Shown here in pieces: positions 5,998-6,234 of a stretch of 6,234 nucleotides of DNA. Made by a program: the position numbers and the translations under genes. The notes beneath the pieces are model-generated. The model searched no databases and was not told the DNA's origin. It saw nothing but the letters and a program-made list of their open reading frames with translations. The DNA is from Anaerolineae bacterium (lineage in GTDB: Bacteria > Chloroflexota > Anaerolineae > JAFGEY01): contig JAFGJF010000398.1 in the NCBI GenBank assembly GCA_016929205.1, positions 1-6,234 on the forward strand, written 5' to 3'. The stretch's first letter is position 1. The number at the start of each line of letters is the position of its first letter.

Positions 5998-6234
5998 CTA
6001 TTCAACCCGTTTCACGCCGATGGTCACACTTTCATCCGCCAGCTCAAACGTCTCGACGTGGCTGCCATCGGGTGCCGGCCCGGCGACGAGGTCGGAGGCC
6101 AGCGTTTCGGCGGCGATGTAATCGCCCAGCGTCTCGAACACGGCGGCCAACGCGGCCCCGGCCTGGTAGGCCAGCAGCACCCGGTCTTCGATCTCGAACC
6201 CGGCGTTTTTGCGCGCGTCCTGGACGCGGCGCAC
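5998..6234 (-). CDS. ileS: Isoleucyl-tRNA synthetase, C-terminal end (partial)
   Basis: Only the last 78 residues are in the window; the gene enters from the right edge and stops at TAG (6000-5998). The segment begins VRRVQDARKNAGFEIEDRV, the characteristic opening of the C-terminal domain of the long bacterial/eukaryote-like class of isoleucyl-tRNA synthetases (DUF5915-type region). It continues through a helical stretch with DYIAAETLASDL and ends in a beta-rich tail (VETFELADESVTIGVKRVE). The full enzyme, usually about 1000 residues or more, charges tRNA-Ile in the cytoplasm; its catalytic HIGH and KMSKS motifs lie outside the window. The GTG at 6234 is internal, not a start. Identification rests on this short but conserved tail. 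Confidence 0.85.
   Translation of the reverse strand: MRRVQDARKNAGFEIEDRVLLAYQAGAALAAVFETLGDYIAAETLASDLVAGPAPDGSHVETFELADESVTIGVKRVE

Noticed and set aside
1..6234. tRNA or rRNA genes, CRISPR arrays, insertion sequences
   Set aside because: No cloverleaf-like, spaced-repeat or transposase-like signals were seen. The longest non-coding gaps are 44 and 65 bases plus the terminator region.

Overview
The window is a GC-rich (roughly 60% by eye) bacterial chromosome fragment. It most resembles Chloroflexota, probably Anaerolineae. This is an inference from three things: the tandem-GAF histidine kinase style, a small TPR/membrane/SH3-like protein of a type I associate with that group, and a GTAGGGGC...GCCCCTAC palindrome of a kind I recall as common in Chloroflexota and cyanobacteria. 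No database check was possible.

Layout: 1-5110 is a compact plus-strand block of three genes. (1) A hybrid sensor histidine kinase, open at the left edge of the window, has a GAF domain, two shorter GAF-like units, HisKA, HATPase and a C-terminal receiver. (2) After 44 bases comes a threonine-synthase-like PLP enzyme with an N-terminal zinc ribbon, fused in frame to a complete CheY-like receiver. (3) Three bases after its stop comes a ten-helix EamA/DMT-type transporter. A near-perfect bidirectional hairpin terminator (5113-5145) separates this block from two minus-strand genes. These are the 3' end of an isoleucyl-tRNA synthetase gene (entering from the right edge) and, downstream of it, a gene for a TPR/transmembrane/SH3-like protein. 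A 38-bp perfect palindrome lies between those two.

The notable content is gene 2. A biosynthetic PLP enzyme carries a receiver with all expected phosphorylation residues (E444/D445, D489, T519, K541), directly downstream of a kinase. The kinase's own receiver looks degenerate: Arg probably occupies one acidic-pocket position, and the MP motif after the phospho-acceptor Asp is missing. The simplest model is that the kinase senses a signal through its GAF units and phosphorylates the enzyme, with the adjacent transporter moving the enzyme's substrate or product. A strong internal Shine-Dalgarno (AGGAGG) before in-frame TTG codons at the linker/receiver boundary suggests the receiver may also be made alone, or may once have been a separate gene. 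This model is inferred, not shown.
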